Shown piece by piece: positions 45,880-53,741 of a stretch of 64,000 nt of DNA. Within the stretch, counting starts at the first letter, position 1; each line of letters starts with the position of its first letter. The stretch covers positions 1 through 64,000 of the forward strand of contig NZ_CP133089.1 in NCBI RefSeq assembly GCF_030908405.1, written 5' to 3'. Position numbers and translations under genes: made by a program. The notes under the pieces were generated by a model. It was not told the origin of the DNA and ran no database searches. It saw only the letters and a program-made list of their open reading frames with translations. This stretch comes from Aminobacterium sp. MB27-C1 (GTDB lineage Bacteria; Synergistota; Synergistia; Synergistales; Aminobacteriaceae).

Positions 45880-46764
45880 GTGACCATTGCTTTTGAACCT
45901 ATAACGTTAGAGAGACGAGATGATTATCTCCATTTATACAATCTCACTCCTCAGAAGGCCTCTGATTATAGCTTTATTAATCTTTGGGCCTGGCATAATG
46001 ACAGAAAGTATGAATGGGCTTTTGAAGCTGATCTTTGCTGGCTTCGAACTACTTCTTCAGAATCTATTCAGTGGGCTCCTGTAGGATCATGGCATAGTAT
46101 AGACTGGCGAAATGTTCTTTCAAAACTCTTTCCCAACGGTGTTGTATTTGATAGAGTTCCTGAAAATTTGGCAAATATTTTACAGCAAAGTCTGGGTGAC
46201 GATATACAATTAGAAGAAGAACGAGAAGAGTGGGAGTATATTTATCGAGTATCTGATCTTATTGAACTTTCAGGTAATCGTTTCCATAAGAAAAAAAATC
46301 TTTTGCAACAATTTATTCGTAGCTATGACTATTCTTATTCCCCAATAACCCTAGCAAACATAGGGCATATCATAGAATTACAAAAAGAATGGTGTGAGTG
46401 GCGTAATTGTGATGATTCTCCAGGGTTAAAAGCAGAAAGTTGCGCTATTCGCCGTGTACTAGAGCATTGGGGAGAAATGCCGTCTATTTCAGGTGGTGTT
46501 CTCTCTGTGAAGGATCAAATGGTTGCCTATACAGTGGCCGAGAGTATTGATAACGAAACAATTGTTATTCATTTCGAAAAGGGAATGACTGATTATAAAG
46601 GCGTCTATCAGGCGATTAACCAGATTTTTCTTGATCAGAGCGCCCATTCTTTTGAGTGGGTCAACCGTGAGCAGGATATGGGAAGCGAAGGCATCAGAAA
46701 GGCTAAAATGTCGTATAACCCTGCTACTTTTCTTAAGAAATATCGAGTAACGTGGGGTGCATAA
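45880..46764 (+). CDS. DUF2156 protein (phosphatidylglycerol lysyltransferase C-terminal-like)
   Basis: The 294-residue soluble protein corresponds to the DUF2156/LPG-synthase C-terminal acyltransferase fold: two GNAT-like domains. Visible blocks are SDYSFINLWAWHNDRKYEWA, RVSDLIELSGNRFHKKKNLL, LQKEWCEWR and ISGGVLSVKDQMVAYTVAES, with HFEKGMTDYKGVYQAINQIF and WVNREQDMGSEGIRKAKMSY near the end. It lacks the membrane domain of MprF. Stand-alone family members are thought to transfer aminoacyl groups, but no substrate is proven here. GGGGGGAGACGA precedes the GTG at 45880; TATAAT at 45849-45854 may be its -10 box. It precedes a PepV-type dipeptidase by 31 bases. Confidence 0.8.
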   Translation: MTIAFEPITLERRDDYLHLYNLTPQKASDYSFINLWAWHNDRKYEWAFEADLCWLRTTSSESIQWAPVGSWHSIDWRNVLSKLFPNGVVFDRVPENLANILQQSLGDDIQLEEEREEWEYIYRVSDLIELSGNRFHKKKNLLQQFIRSYDYSYSPITLANIGHIIELQKEWCEWRNCDDSPGLKAESCAIRRVLEHWGEMPSISGGVLSVKDQMVAYTVAESIDNETIVIHFEKGMTDYKGVYQAINQIFLDQSAHSFEWVNREQDMGSEGIRKAKMSYNPATFLKKYRVTWGA

Positions 46765-46795
46765 TATATATATAAACGATCTAGGAGGGACATAC

Positions 46796-48187
46796 ATGCT
46801 CAACCAAGCCATCGACGGGCTGAAAGACGATCTTATTTCAGCTATACAAGAATCTGTTCGCATTCCAAGTGTTGCAGGAACACCAGAGAAAGATGCTCCT
46901 TTTGGACAGGAAGTGAAACGTGCTCTCGACCATGCGTTAAATTTAGCGGGAAGTATGGGTTTCCGAACGAAGAACGTAGATAATATGGCAGGGTACGCTG
47001 AGTGGGGTGACGGCGAGGAGATAGTTGCTGTTTTAGGACACCTTGATGTTGTTCCAGAAGGAAGTGGATGGACCTACGCTCCATATGGCGGCGATATTCA
47101 TGATGAAAAAATATGGGGACGTGGCGTTCTCGATGATAAGGGGCCGACTATTGGAGCTCTTTTCGCACTTAAAGCTATTAAAGAGCTTGGTATTCCTTTA
47201 AAACGACGTATTCGAGTTATTTTCGGAACGAATGAAGAGTCGGGAAGTCAGTGTATGGAGCGATATGTTCAGACAGAGGAACTTCCGGCTGCAGGTTTTA
47301 CTCCAGATGCTGAATATCCGATTATCTATGCCGAGAAGGGTGTTTTGACAATAACATGCAAGGCTCCTTTTAAAGGGGAAGGGGCTGTCAGCGTAGTATC
47401 TATAGAGGGAGGAGTGGCTCCTAACGTAGTGGCTGCTACTGCTCGTGTTCTTCTTAAGGCGTCGGCTGAGGATAGAAAACGTCTTGCCTCTATTGTTGAT
47501 TCATGGAATGGACCCGAAAAGAGCGGATTTAAAATTGTAGAGGATAGCTCTAGCGGAACCCTTGATATTGCAATTCAAGGACTTCCAGCTCATGGGAGCA
47601 CTCCTGAACTTGGTGTAAACGCTTTACTTTGTCTTATCGATATTTTGTCAAAAGTAAACTTAGGTGGAGAACAAGCATCTTTTGTGAAGGCTCTTCAAAA
47701 GGTTGTTGGTTTTGAAACTGATGGGACTTCGCTGGGAGTTGCTATGGAAGACAGCATTTCTGGGCCATTGACTGTCTGTCTTGGAACCATGCATGGCGAC
47801 GATTCAGGCATTTCATTTACTTTGAACCTACGCTATCCCGTAACGAAAAAGCGGGAAGAAGTGTTGCCCTTTCTTACGGAAACACTGGAAAATGCAGGTA
47901 TAGAGGTTGCAGATGTTCGACATGCAGCACCCCTTTATGTTGATCCGGAATCGGAATTGATTCAGACTCTCAAAAAGGTCTATGAGGATCAGACAGGGTT
48001 GAAAGCAGAATTATTGGCTATTGGCGGTGGAACGTATGCTAAAGCTATGCCAAACGTAGTTGCATTTGGGCCAATTTTCCCCGGACAAACATATACGATT
48101 CATGAAGAAAACGAATGTTGGTCTATTGAAGATTTGGTGAAAAACGTAAAAATAATGGCTCACGCCATGGTGGAATTAGCTCGTTAA
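46796..48187 (+). CDS. M20 dipeptidase, PepV/Sapep type
   Basis: The 463-residue zinc or manganese metallopeptidase of family M20A cleaves dipeptides. Metal and catalytic residues lie in VAVLGHLDVVPEGSGW (His and Asp), WGRGVLDDKGPTIGALFALK, IFGTNEESGSQCMERY (Glu-Glu) and FTPDAEYPIIYAEKG, with a dimerisation or lid insert in the middle and IGGGTYAKAMPNVVAFGPIF at the C-terminal end. GGAGGG lies seven bases before ATG 46796. It fits peptide feeding in an amino-acid fermenter. It overlaps nothing; an MFS transporter follows after 17 bases and may move its product. Confidence 0.92.
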   Translation: MLNQAIDGLKDDLISAIQESVRIPSVAGTPEKDAPFGQEVKRALDHALNLAGSMGFRTKNVDNMAGYAEWGDGEEIVAVLGHLDVVPEGSGWTYAPYGGDIHDEKIWGRGVLDDKGPTIGALFALKAIKELGIPLKRRIRVIFGTNEESGSQCMERYVQTEELPAAGFTPDAEYPIIYAEKGVLTITCKAPFKGEGAVSVVSIEGGVAPNVVAATARVLLKASAEDRKRLASIVDSWNGPEKSGFKIVEDSSSGTLDIAIQGLPAHGSTPELGVNALLCLIDILSKVNLGGEQASFVKALQKVVGFETDGTSLGVAMEDSISGPLTVCLGTMHGDDSGISFTLNLRYPVTKKREEVLPFLTETLENAGIEVADVRHAAPLYVDPESELIQTLKKVYEDQTGLKAELLAIGGGTYAKAMPNVVAFGPIFPGQTYTIHEENECWSIEDLVKNVKIMAHAMVELAR

Positions 48188-48204
48188 CGTAAGGAGTAGA
48201 CGTT

Positions 48205-49503
48205 ATGAACGAAAAAAGGCCTTGTTGGAAAGGGTTTGATCTGTATTGTGAGAGGTTACAACAATTAAGCAGGGCTCTTCGCCACAGGAATTACAGGCTT
48301 TTTTTCGGAGGAGAGGTCGTATCTTTATCTGGCCTCTGGATGCAGAGAGTAGCTATGAGCTGGTTAGTCTATCGATTGACCAGCTCTGTTTTTCTTCTTG
48401 GTGCCGTTGATTTTGTTGGACAGCTTCCTGTTTTTTTTCTGGCTTCCTTTGCAGGCGTATATCTTGAAGGCTGGGATTTACGCCGAGTCATTATCATTTG
48501 TCAGATTTTAAGCATGGTACACGCCTTTCTTCTCGCAATTCTTACTCTTTCCGGAGTAGTTACCTATTGGCATATTATTGTTCTCAGTGTGTTGTTGGGA
48601 GTGGTAAATGCCTTTGAAATTCCTGCGCGACAGGCTTTTATTATTCATATGGTGGAAGACAGGCAAGATTTAGGAAATGCCATCGCATTAAATTCGTCTT
48701 TATTCAATGTGGCCCGTCTGCTTGGACCTTCTCTGGCTGGTGTTGTTATAGCGTTAGTAGGGGAAGGAATTTGTTTCTTGATGAATGGTTTCAGTTACGG
48801 TGCGACACTTTGGGCTCTTTTTGCGATGAGATTGAAACGTGGAGGTCGTACCTTTACGGAGAAAAGGCCTCTCCTTGAAAATTTTTTCGAAGGGATTGCC
48901 TATGTTCGGGGTTTTTTCCCTATTCGTGCTGCGCTGATGGCCCTTGTTGTCGTAAGCTTTTTTGGACTTCCCTACCTTGTTTTGCTTCCGGTTTTTGCTA
49001 AGGATATTTTGTCAGGTGGTCCTCAGACACTGGGATTTCTTACAGCTGCAAGTGGAATGGGAGCATTGGGTGGTTCCTTTATGCTTGCTCTTCGTAAAAC
49101 CCCTGTAGGTTTAGGAAAAATAATGGCTCTCGCCATGTCTGGATTCGGCATATGCGTTGCTCTTTTTGCCTTCTCGCGGTGGTTCCCTTTTTCTTTGCTT
49201 CTTATGGCAGGCATAGGGTTTACCATGATCTCTTCTATGGTTGCCGGAAACACGCTGATTCAAACACTTGTAGACGATGATAAGAGGGGGCGCGTTATGA
49301 GTCTCTTCATCGTAGCATTAACGGGAATCGCTCCTTTCGGAAGTCTTTTCGCCGGTTGGTTGGCCTCAAAAATAGATGCTCCTCTTACTTTGGCATGTGG
49401 CGGCTTTATATGTGTTGGTATGGGAGGATGGTTATGGAAAAAATATCCCGTTCTTTGGGAATATGCTGAACCCGTCTACAAAAAGCTTCATCTTATTGAT
49501 TAA
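48205..49503 (+). CDS. MFS transporter, MFS_3/enterobactin-exporter-like
   Basis: The 432-residue protein has 12 predicted helices and the layout of the MFS_3 group: RALRHRNYRLFFGGEVVSLS at the N-terminus, GLWMQRVAMSWLVYRLTSSV, GVVNAFEIPARQAFIIHMVE, NAIALNSSLFNVARLLGPSL and AGNTLIQTLVDDDKRGRVMS. This group includes EntS and macrolide exporters. GTAAGGAG precedes the ATG. It sits in a run with the dipeptidase upstream and an NADH oxidase-type flavoprotein downstream at 14 bases. The substrate cannot be deduced, and nearby genes give no siderophore context. Confidence 0.87.
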   Translation: MNEKRPCWKGFDLYCERLQQLSRALRHRNYRLFFGGEVVSLSGLWMQRVAMSWLVYRLTSSVFLLGAVDFVGQLPVFFLASFAGVYLEGWDLRRVIIICQILSMVHAFLLAILTLSGVVTYWHIIVLSVLLGVVNAFEIPARQAFIIHMVEDRQDLGNAIALNSSLFNVARLLGPSLAGVVIALVGEGICFLMNGFSYGATLWALFAMRLKRGGRTFTEKRPLLENFFEGIAYVRGFFPIRAALMALVVVSFFGLPYLVLLPVFAKDILSGGPQTLGFLTAASGMGALGGSFMLALRKTPVGLGKIMALAMSGFGICVALFAFSRWFPFSLLLMAGIGFTMISSMVAGNTLIQTLVDDDKRGRVMSLFIVALTGIAPFGSLFAGWLASKIDAPLTLACGGFICVGMGGWLWKKYPVLWEYAEPVYKKLHLID

Positions 49504-49517
49504 AAGGAGGTGCCCTG

Positions 49518-50864
49518 GTGAAACGGGAGAAGTACGTTATTATCGGTGGCGATGCGGCGGGAATGACAGCAGCAGGACAAATACGAAAGTTACAGCCTAA
49601 ATCTCAAATTGTTGTATACGAACGCTCCCCTCACACATCCTATTCAGCATGCGGTATGCCATATCTTATAGGCGGGCTTGTTGAAAATGACACAAAACTC
49701 ATTGTTCGTACGCCAGAAGAATTCATGGCGAAAAAAAATATTGAAGCCTTTGTTTTCCATGAAGTTCTTAGTGTCGATATTAAAGCCCGGACACTGGAAG
49801 TCTTAAATATACAGACAGGTAAACTTTTTACAGAGTCTTTTGATTCTCTGCTTTTTGCTACTGGGGCTGAGCCAATTCGTCCCCCCATAGAAGGAATTGA
49901 CGGAGAGGGCGTTTTTTCGTTAAGTGTCTTGCAGGATGGTCTCAGACTTCAGCGTTTTATTGAAGAAAACAATCCTCAAAAAGCTGTAATTGTAGGAGGC
50001 GGCTACATTGGTCTTGAAATGGCGGAGGCTTTCTGCCGACGAGGTATGAATGTTAGTCTCGTAGACCGTTCTTTTCAGGTTATGAATACTTTCGATATAG
50101 ATATGGCAGACCATATTGCCGATGCTATTCAGCACGTAGGAACATCTCTCTACCTTGGAGAAACCCTTAAGGCTATTGAATATAATAATAATCGTATTAA
50201 GGCTGCTATAACTGACCAGCGAAATATTCCTGCTGATATTGTTATTCTTGGACTCGGCGTTCGTCCGCACTCTAAATTGGCTAAAGAGGCCGGATTACCC
50301 CTAGGCGTGAAGGATTCTATTTTGGTAAACCAAATGATGGAAACGGAGATCGAGGATATCTGGGCTGCTGGCGATTGTGCGCAGACGTGGCATCTCGTTA
50401 CAAATAAGCCTTTTTGGGTGGCCCTAGGATCTGTTGCCAATAAGACGGGCAGAATTGCCGGTATAAATATGGCTGGCGGAAAAGAGCATTTCCCAGGAGT
50501 TGTAGGAACTGCGGTAAGTAAGCACTGTGATCTCGAAGTGGCCAGAACGGGTTTATCTGAAAAGGAACTTGAAGATCTCGATTTCCATTACGAAACGGTG
50601 ACAATAAAGAGCAAAGTTCAAGCAGGATATTATCCCGGTGCGGGAGATATTCATGTGAAAATGATTGCAGAAGTTCCTGGTGGGCGTGTTCTCGGAGCTC
50701 AGATTGTTGGCGCTCATGGAGCAGCTAAAAGAATAGACGTTGTGGCTACGGCTATTAGTGCTCAAATGACTGTTCGTCAGCTAATTGATCTGGACTTAGG
50801 CTATGCGCCGCCTTTTTCTCTACCGTGGGATCCTATTCAAATTGCGGCACGTCAGCTATTGTAA
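49518..50864 (+). CDS. FAD-dependent CoA-disulfide reductase/NADH oxidase-type flavoprotein
   Basis: The 448-residue protein is a pyridine nucleotide-disulfide oxidoreductase of the single-cysteine group. It has the FAD motif YVIIGGDAAGMTAAGQIRKL, the redox Cys45 in HTSYSACGMPYLIGGL, an NAD motif (KAVIVGGGYIGLEMAEAFCR), the second FAD motif DIWAAGDCAQTWH and the dimerisation domain. These enzymes reduce CoA disulfide, polysulfide or oxygen with NAD(P)H. AAAGGAGGTG precedes the GTG. A terminator follows. A second, longer member with a rhodanese tail lies nearby on the other strand, which suggests an active low-molecular-weight thiol or sulfur metabolism. Confidence 0.9.
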   Translation: MKREKYVIIGGDAAGMTAAGQIRKLQPKSQIVVYERSPHTSYSACGMPYLIGGLVENDTKLIVRTPEEFMAKKNIEAFVFHEVLSVDIKARTLEVLNIQTGKLFTESFDSLLFATGAEPIRPPIEGIDGEGVFSLSVLQDGLRLQRFIEENNPQKAVIVGGGYIGLEMAEAFCRRGMNVSLVDRSFQVMNTFDIDMADHIADAIQHVGTSLYLGETLKAIEYNNNRIKAAITDQRNIPADIVILGLGVRPHSKLAKEAGLPLGVKDSILVNQMMETEIEDIWAAGDCAQTWHLVTNKPFWVALGSVANKTGRIAGINMAGGKEHFPGVVGTAVSKHCDLEVARTGLSEKELEDLDFHYETVTIKSKVQAGYYPGAGDIHVKMIAEVPGGRVLGAQIVGAHGAAKRIDVVATAISAQMTVRQLIDLDLGYAPPFSLPWDPIQIAARQLL

Positions 50865-50886
50865 AATACACTGTAATCAGGCAAGA

Positions 50887-50912
50887 AAAGAGGGCCCTTA
50901 AAGGCCCTCTTT
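50887..50912. terminator. Bidirectional terminator
   Basis: AAAGAGGGCC pairs exactly with GGCCCTCTTT around CTTAAA. It separates the flavoprotein gene from the convergent Spy-like gene. Confidence 0.8.
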
Positions 50913-50917
50913 CAAAT

Positions 50918-51337
50918 TTAATTCGATTGTGGAGTTGTAGCATCAAGTCTCTGGTTGAACATCCAGCGAGAAACTTCCTGTCGAAAGCCTAGAATTTTCT
51001 CATGAAGAGATCTGGCTTTTTCTCTATTGATCTGAGGCTGTGAAAGTTCCAGCTGCATTTCCAATCTAGCTCTTCTCATTTCATTCCACTTATTCTGTAT
51101 CTCTTGTGGAACATTTACGTTTCTATTATAGCGATATCCGTCGGAGTTCCTGAAATGTGCTCTAGGACCGTACCCAGGGCCGTATCCTGGTCCCTCCGAA
51201 TTGTAATATCCCATATTGCAACCAGCGCTGGGACCAAATCCAAAACTTCTGTTGCTCCAGTTCCCTCCATGAGCCCAAGCTGCTCCAGCTAACGCTACGA
51301 GAGCCACAATTGTAATAAGAAAAATAGTCTTCTTCAT
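50918..51337 (-). CDS. Small periplasmic Spy/ZraP-like protein
   Basis: The 139-residue protein has a signal peptide (TIFLITIVALVALAGAAWA) and a mature region that begins with His/Asn/Gly-rich sequence (HGGNWSNRSFGFG), a GPGYGPGYGPR stretch, then a helical part (PQEIQNKWNEMRRARLEMQL, ELSQPQINREKARSLHEKIL). This resembles the Spy/CpxP/ZraP group of small periplasmic chaperones or zinc-responsive proteins, which form helical cradles. The LTxxQ motif is not clear; LSQPQINREKA is the nearest equivalent. GGAGGAG precedes the ATG. It is a lone gene between a terminator and the rhodanese flavoprotein. Confidence 0.65.
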   Translation of the reverse strand: MKKTIFLITIVALVALAGAAWAHGGNWSNRSFGFGPSAGCNMGYYNSEGPGYGPGYGPRAHFRNSDGYRYNRNVNVPQEIQNKWNEMRRARLEMQLELSQPQINREKARSLHEKILGFRQEVSRWMFNQRLDATTPQSN

Positions 51338-51441
51338 AGTTAAAAACTCCTCCTTTTCAGTTGGTAATCATATTTTAAAACCCTGGGGGAGTTTAGGTAT
51401 CGTGAGAATATGCAATGATGATTAAGCATTTCTACCGACTT

Positions 51442-53127
51442 CTAGTTTAAGGAATAGGGCCAGCCCATAATGCCACCTTCCAGAATCGCAATGTTTTTAA
51501 ATCCAAGGCGTTTGAGAATGGAGTAGGCATCCCATCCGCGTACGGAAATTTTACAGAAAGCAATAATTTCACGATCTTTTGGCAACTCTGGAGCTTTATC
51601 CCACAAAGCTCCCAACGGAATATGAACGAATTCATAAGGGATGCGTCCCTGACTTTCTAATTCAGGTGCTGTTCGTACGTCGAGAAGAAGTGGCGTCGAA
51701 GATCCTTTCATTCGTTCTTGCAACTGAGAGGGGCTATAACTTTTGAGAAGTCCGTCAAGTTTGTTGCGAAGTACATTTGCGCCATGGGTAAGAGGATCGA
51801 GAGCCGTGGAATAGGGCGGCGCGTAAGCAAGATCTGTATCTGCTAATTGGTCTACCGTAAGTTCTCCAGTTACGGCAGCTGCCAAAACGTCAAGACGTTT
51901 ATCAATTTTTCCCGGACCAAAAAATTGGCCTCCGATTACTTTTCGTGTTTTTCGATCTGCTACAAGTCTGAAAGTAAGCATGCTCGCACCTGGCATGAAG
52001 TGGGGTATATCAGCATCAACTACCGTAACTGCTACTGGATCATATCCGGATTTTCGGGCTTGAGCTTCATTTAAACCGGTTTTTCCTGCTGTATATTCAA
52101 AGAGTTTCATAACGGCTGTACCGATAACGCCATTAAAAGTTGAATTCATGCCAGCTATATTGTCTGCGATTACCCGACCATGACGATTGGCAGCAGACCC
52201 CATAGGTTGCCATGTTGTTGCTCCTGTTAATGTATTTCGTACCTCAACGCAATCCCCTCCAGCATAAATATAGGGATCGCTTGTTCTCATATGTTCATCA
52301 ACAAGAATACCTCCGCGGTCTCCTATATCAAGGCCTGCTTCTTTAGCCATAAGAGTGTTAGGACGAACGCCAATGGCCATTAAAACCATATCTGCATCAA
52401 TGATGCGCTGATCGGTTTTAACTCCCGTAACAACGCCACCTTCCCCCATAATTTCAGTTACTCGTTCTCCACCATAAAAATCAATGTTCTTTTGTGCGAG
52501 AACTTTCATCATAAGGTGACCGAAATCTTCATTCAGCATCGCTGGTAGGGGGGTTTTCAGAACGTCGATAACAGATACGTGAATTCCTCTGTTATGAAGT
52601 GCTTCTACAACTTCCATCCCAATAAGCCCACCACCGATGACGACAGCACTTTTAATAGATCCGCTGTCAATTGCTGCTTTCATGGCCAGGGCGTCTGGCA
52701 TGTTCCAAAGGGTAAAAACTTGTTCCAGATCAGCACCTTGAATGGGGGGTCTTATGGGGCTTGCTCCTGTGGCCAGCACTAGAGTGTCATAAGAGAGCTT
52801 TTTTTCTTCCCCGGAATTCAGGTCAGTAACAGCTACTTTTTTATTTTCGCGATCAATGCGTGTAGCCATATGGCGAACGAGAACATCAACGTGCTTAACC
52901 TTTCGGAAAAATCCTGCGTCGCGTACAACGCCGATAGGCGTAGACGTTAATTCCTTATAGTCTTTTACGACGTCTCCAACGTAATACGGTAATCCACATC
53001 CTGCATAACTTAGAAAATCACCTTTTTCGATCATTGTAACGTCTGCATCAGGATCGATTCTCATAAGACGAGCGGCTGTCTTTGCACCGCACGCGACGCC
53101 ACCTACGATAACTATTTTTTTAGACAC
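51442..53127 (-). CDS. CoA-disulfide reductase with C-terminal rhodanese domain
   Basis: The 561-residue protein fuses a CoA-disulfide/polysulfide reductase with a rhodanese. The N-terminal flavoprotein has IVIVGGVACGAKTAARLMRI, Cys44 in LSYAGCGLPYYVGD, KSAVVIGGGLIGMEVVEALH and YIYAGGDCVEVRNT. The rhodanese part (about residues 455-561) has TPLLLDVRTAPELESQGRIP, FVHIPLGALWD and the catalytic Cys in EIIAFCKISVRGWDAYSIL. Such CoADR-Rhd enzymes use CoA persulfide or elemental sulfur and NADH. The GTG start at 53127 follows AAGGGAGGG. It lies 76 bases downstream of a DUF3343 gene, a predicted sulfur or selenium carrier, so a sulfur-transfer unit is likely. Confidence 0.92.
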   Translation of the reverse strand: MSKKIVIVGGVACGAKTAARLMRIDPDADVTMIEKGDFLSYAGCGLPYYVGDVVKDYKELTSTPIGVVRDAGFFRKVKHVDVLVRHMATRIDRENKKVAVTDLNSGEEKKLSYDTLVLATGASPIRPPIQGADLEQVFTLWNMPDALAMKAAIDSGSIKSAVVIGGGLIGMEVVEALHNRGIHVSVIDVLKTPLPAMLNEDFGHLMMKVLAQKNIDFYGGERVTEIMGEGGVVTGVKTDQRIIDADMVLMAIGVRPNTLMAKEAGLDIGDRGGILVDEHMRTSDPYIYAGGDCVEVRNTLTGATTWQPMGSAANRHGRVIADNIAGMNSTFNGVIGTAVMKLFEYTAGKTGLNEAQARKSGYDPVAVTVVDADIPHFMPGASMLTFRLVADRKTRKVIGGQFFGPGKIDKRLDVLAAAVTGELTVDQLADTDLAYAPPYSTALDPLTHGANVLRNKLDGLLKSYSPSQLQERMKGSSTPLLLDVRTAPELESQGRIPYEFVHIPLGALWDKAPELPKDREIIAFCKISVRGWDAYSILKRLGFKNIAILEGGIMGWPYSLN

Positions 53128-53203
53128 GCGATTCCCTCCCTTTTATACCCCACCGTGTATTATCTCCTCATTGTTATACAGGATGGAGGTTTTGTCTAGG
53201 GGG

Positions 53204-53428
53204 TTATTCTTCTTCCATAGTATGAAAACCGGCAACTTCGATTTTTTTCTTATCACAAAGGGCACGTACAGTTTCCTCTTTATCGCAAGGATAGCTGCAT
53301 GCCAGGCCGCAACTTGCTGAAATTTTACGAGGAACGGGAACGATTTTTACGTCCATTCCTTCCTTTCGGCATAGTTTTTCAAACATAAGAGCCATACTTG
53401 TTACGTAGAATGTTGCAAGACATTTCAT
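53204..53428 (-). CDS. DUF3343 protein, predicted Se/S-carrier-like
   Basis: The 74-residue protein matches the DUF3343 pattern: an N-terminal strand with the family's small-residue turn (ATFYVTSMALMFEKLC), KIVPVPRKISASCGLACSYP and CDKEETVRALCDKKKIEVAG. The Cys-Gly-Leu-Ala motif and further Cys residues fit its annotation as a possible sulfur or selenium carrier, though no activity is proven. GAGGAGG precedes the ATG. It is the first gene of a unit with the CoA-disulfide reductase/rhodanese fusion, which supports a role in persulfide handling. Confidence 0.8.
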   Translation of the reverse strand: MKCLATFYVTSMALMFEKLCRKEGMDVKIVPVPRKISASCGLACSYPCDKEETVRALCDKKKIEVAGFHTMEEE

Positions 53429-53610
53429 AAGAATAAATCCTCCTCAATTCGGTATAAAAACTATGTTATAGAGAATATCATGAAAAGGAATTCTTGACGG
53501 CATGAAAGAATCGTGGTAAGAAAAGAGAAACTTTTCAAAAGAGGTTCGATATTTTGATGATACATTTTGATTTTATAAATAGGAAGGCAATTTCTTTCTT
53601 TTTTGGATTT

Positions 53611-53707
53611 TGGTACCGAAGCGAGGGGGCTTTCTAGCCACTGGCGCAGGTACTGTTTGCGCTTCTAGGCCAGGACCCCCAAAGGCGGGGGCCCTGGCTT
53701 TTTTTTT
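53611..53707 (+). ncRNA. Candidate structured leader RNA with terminator (attenuator/riboswitch-like)
   Basis: In the 313-base spacer before the transporter gene is a GC-rich element unlike its AT-rich surroundings. A 5-bp stem GCGCA/TGCGC (53644-53648 with 53658-53662) holds GGTAC in its loop, which can pair with GTACC at 53613-53617 as a pseudoknot. GAAGCG at 53618-53623 can pair with CGCTTC at 53660-53665 as an alternative. A terminator follows: GCCAGG-A-CCCCC, loop AAAGGC, GGGGG-C-CCTGGC and nine T residues. GGGGG at 53625-53629 could pair with CCCCC at 53676-53680 and so act as an antiterminator. The operon must read through this terminator, 34 bases before its start codon. I do not recognise a known riboswitch class. 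TTGATG and TATAAA near 53554-53579 may be part of the promoter. Confidence 0.6.
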
Positions 53708-53741
53708 CTTTAATAACTTATACTTTTAAGGAGGAGTCTCT

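Noticed and set aside
53611-53707. Resemblance of the GC-rich element to small SRP RNA (CTGTTT, CCAGG, AAAGG pieces)
   Set aside because: The GGAAG tetraloop region and the order of SRP elements are missing, and the terminator stem accounts for the match.
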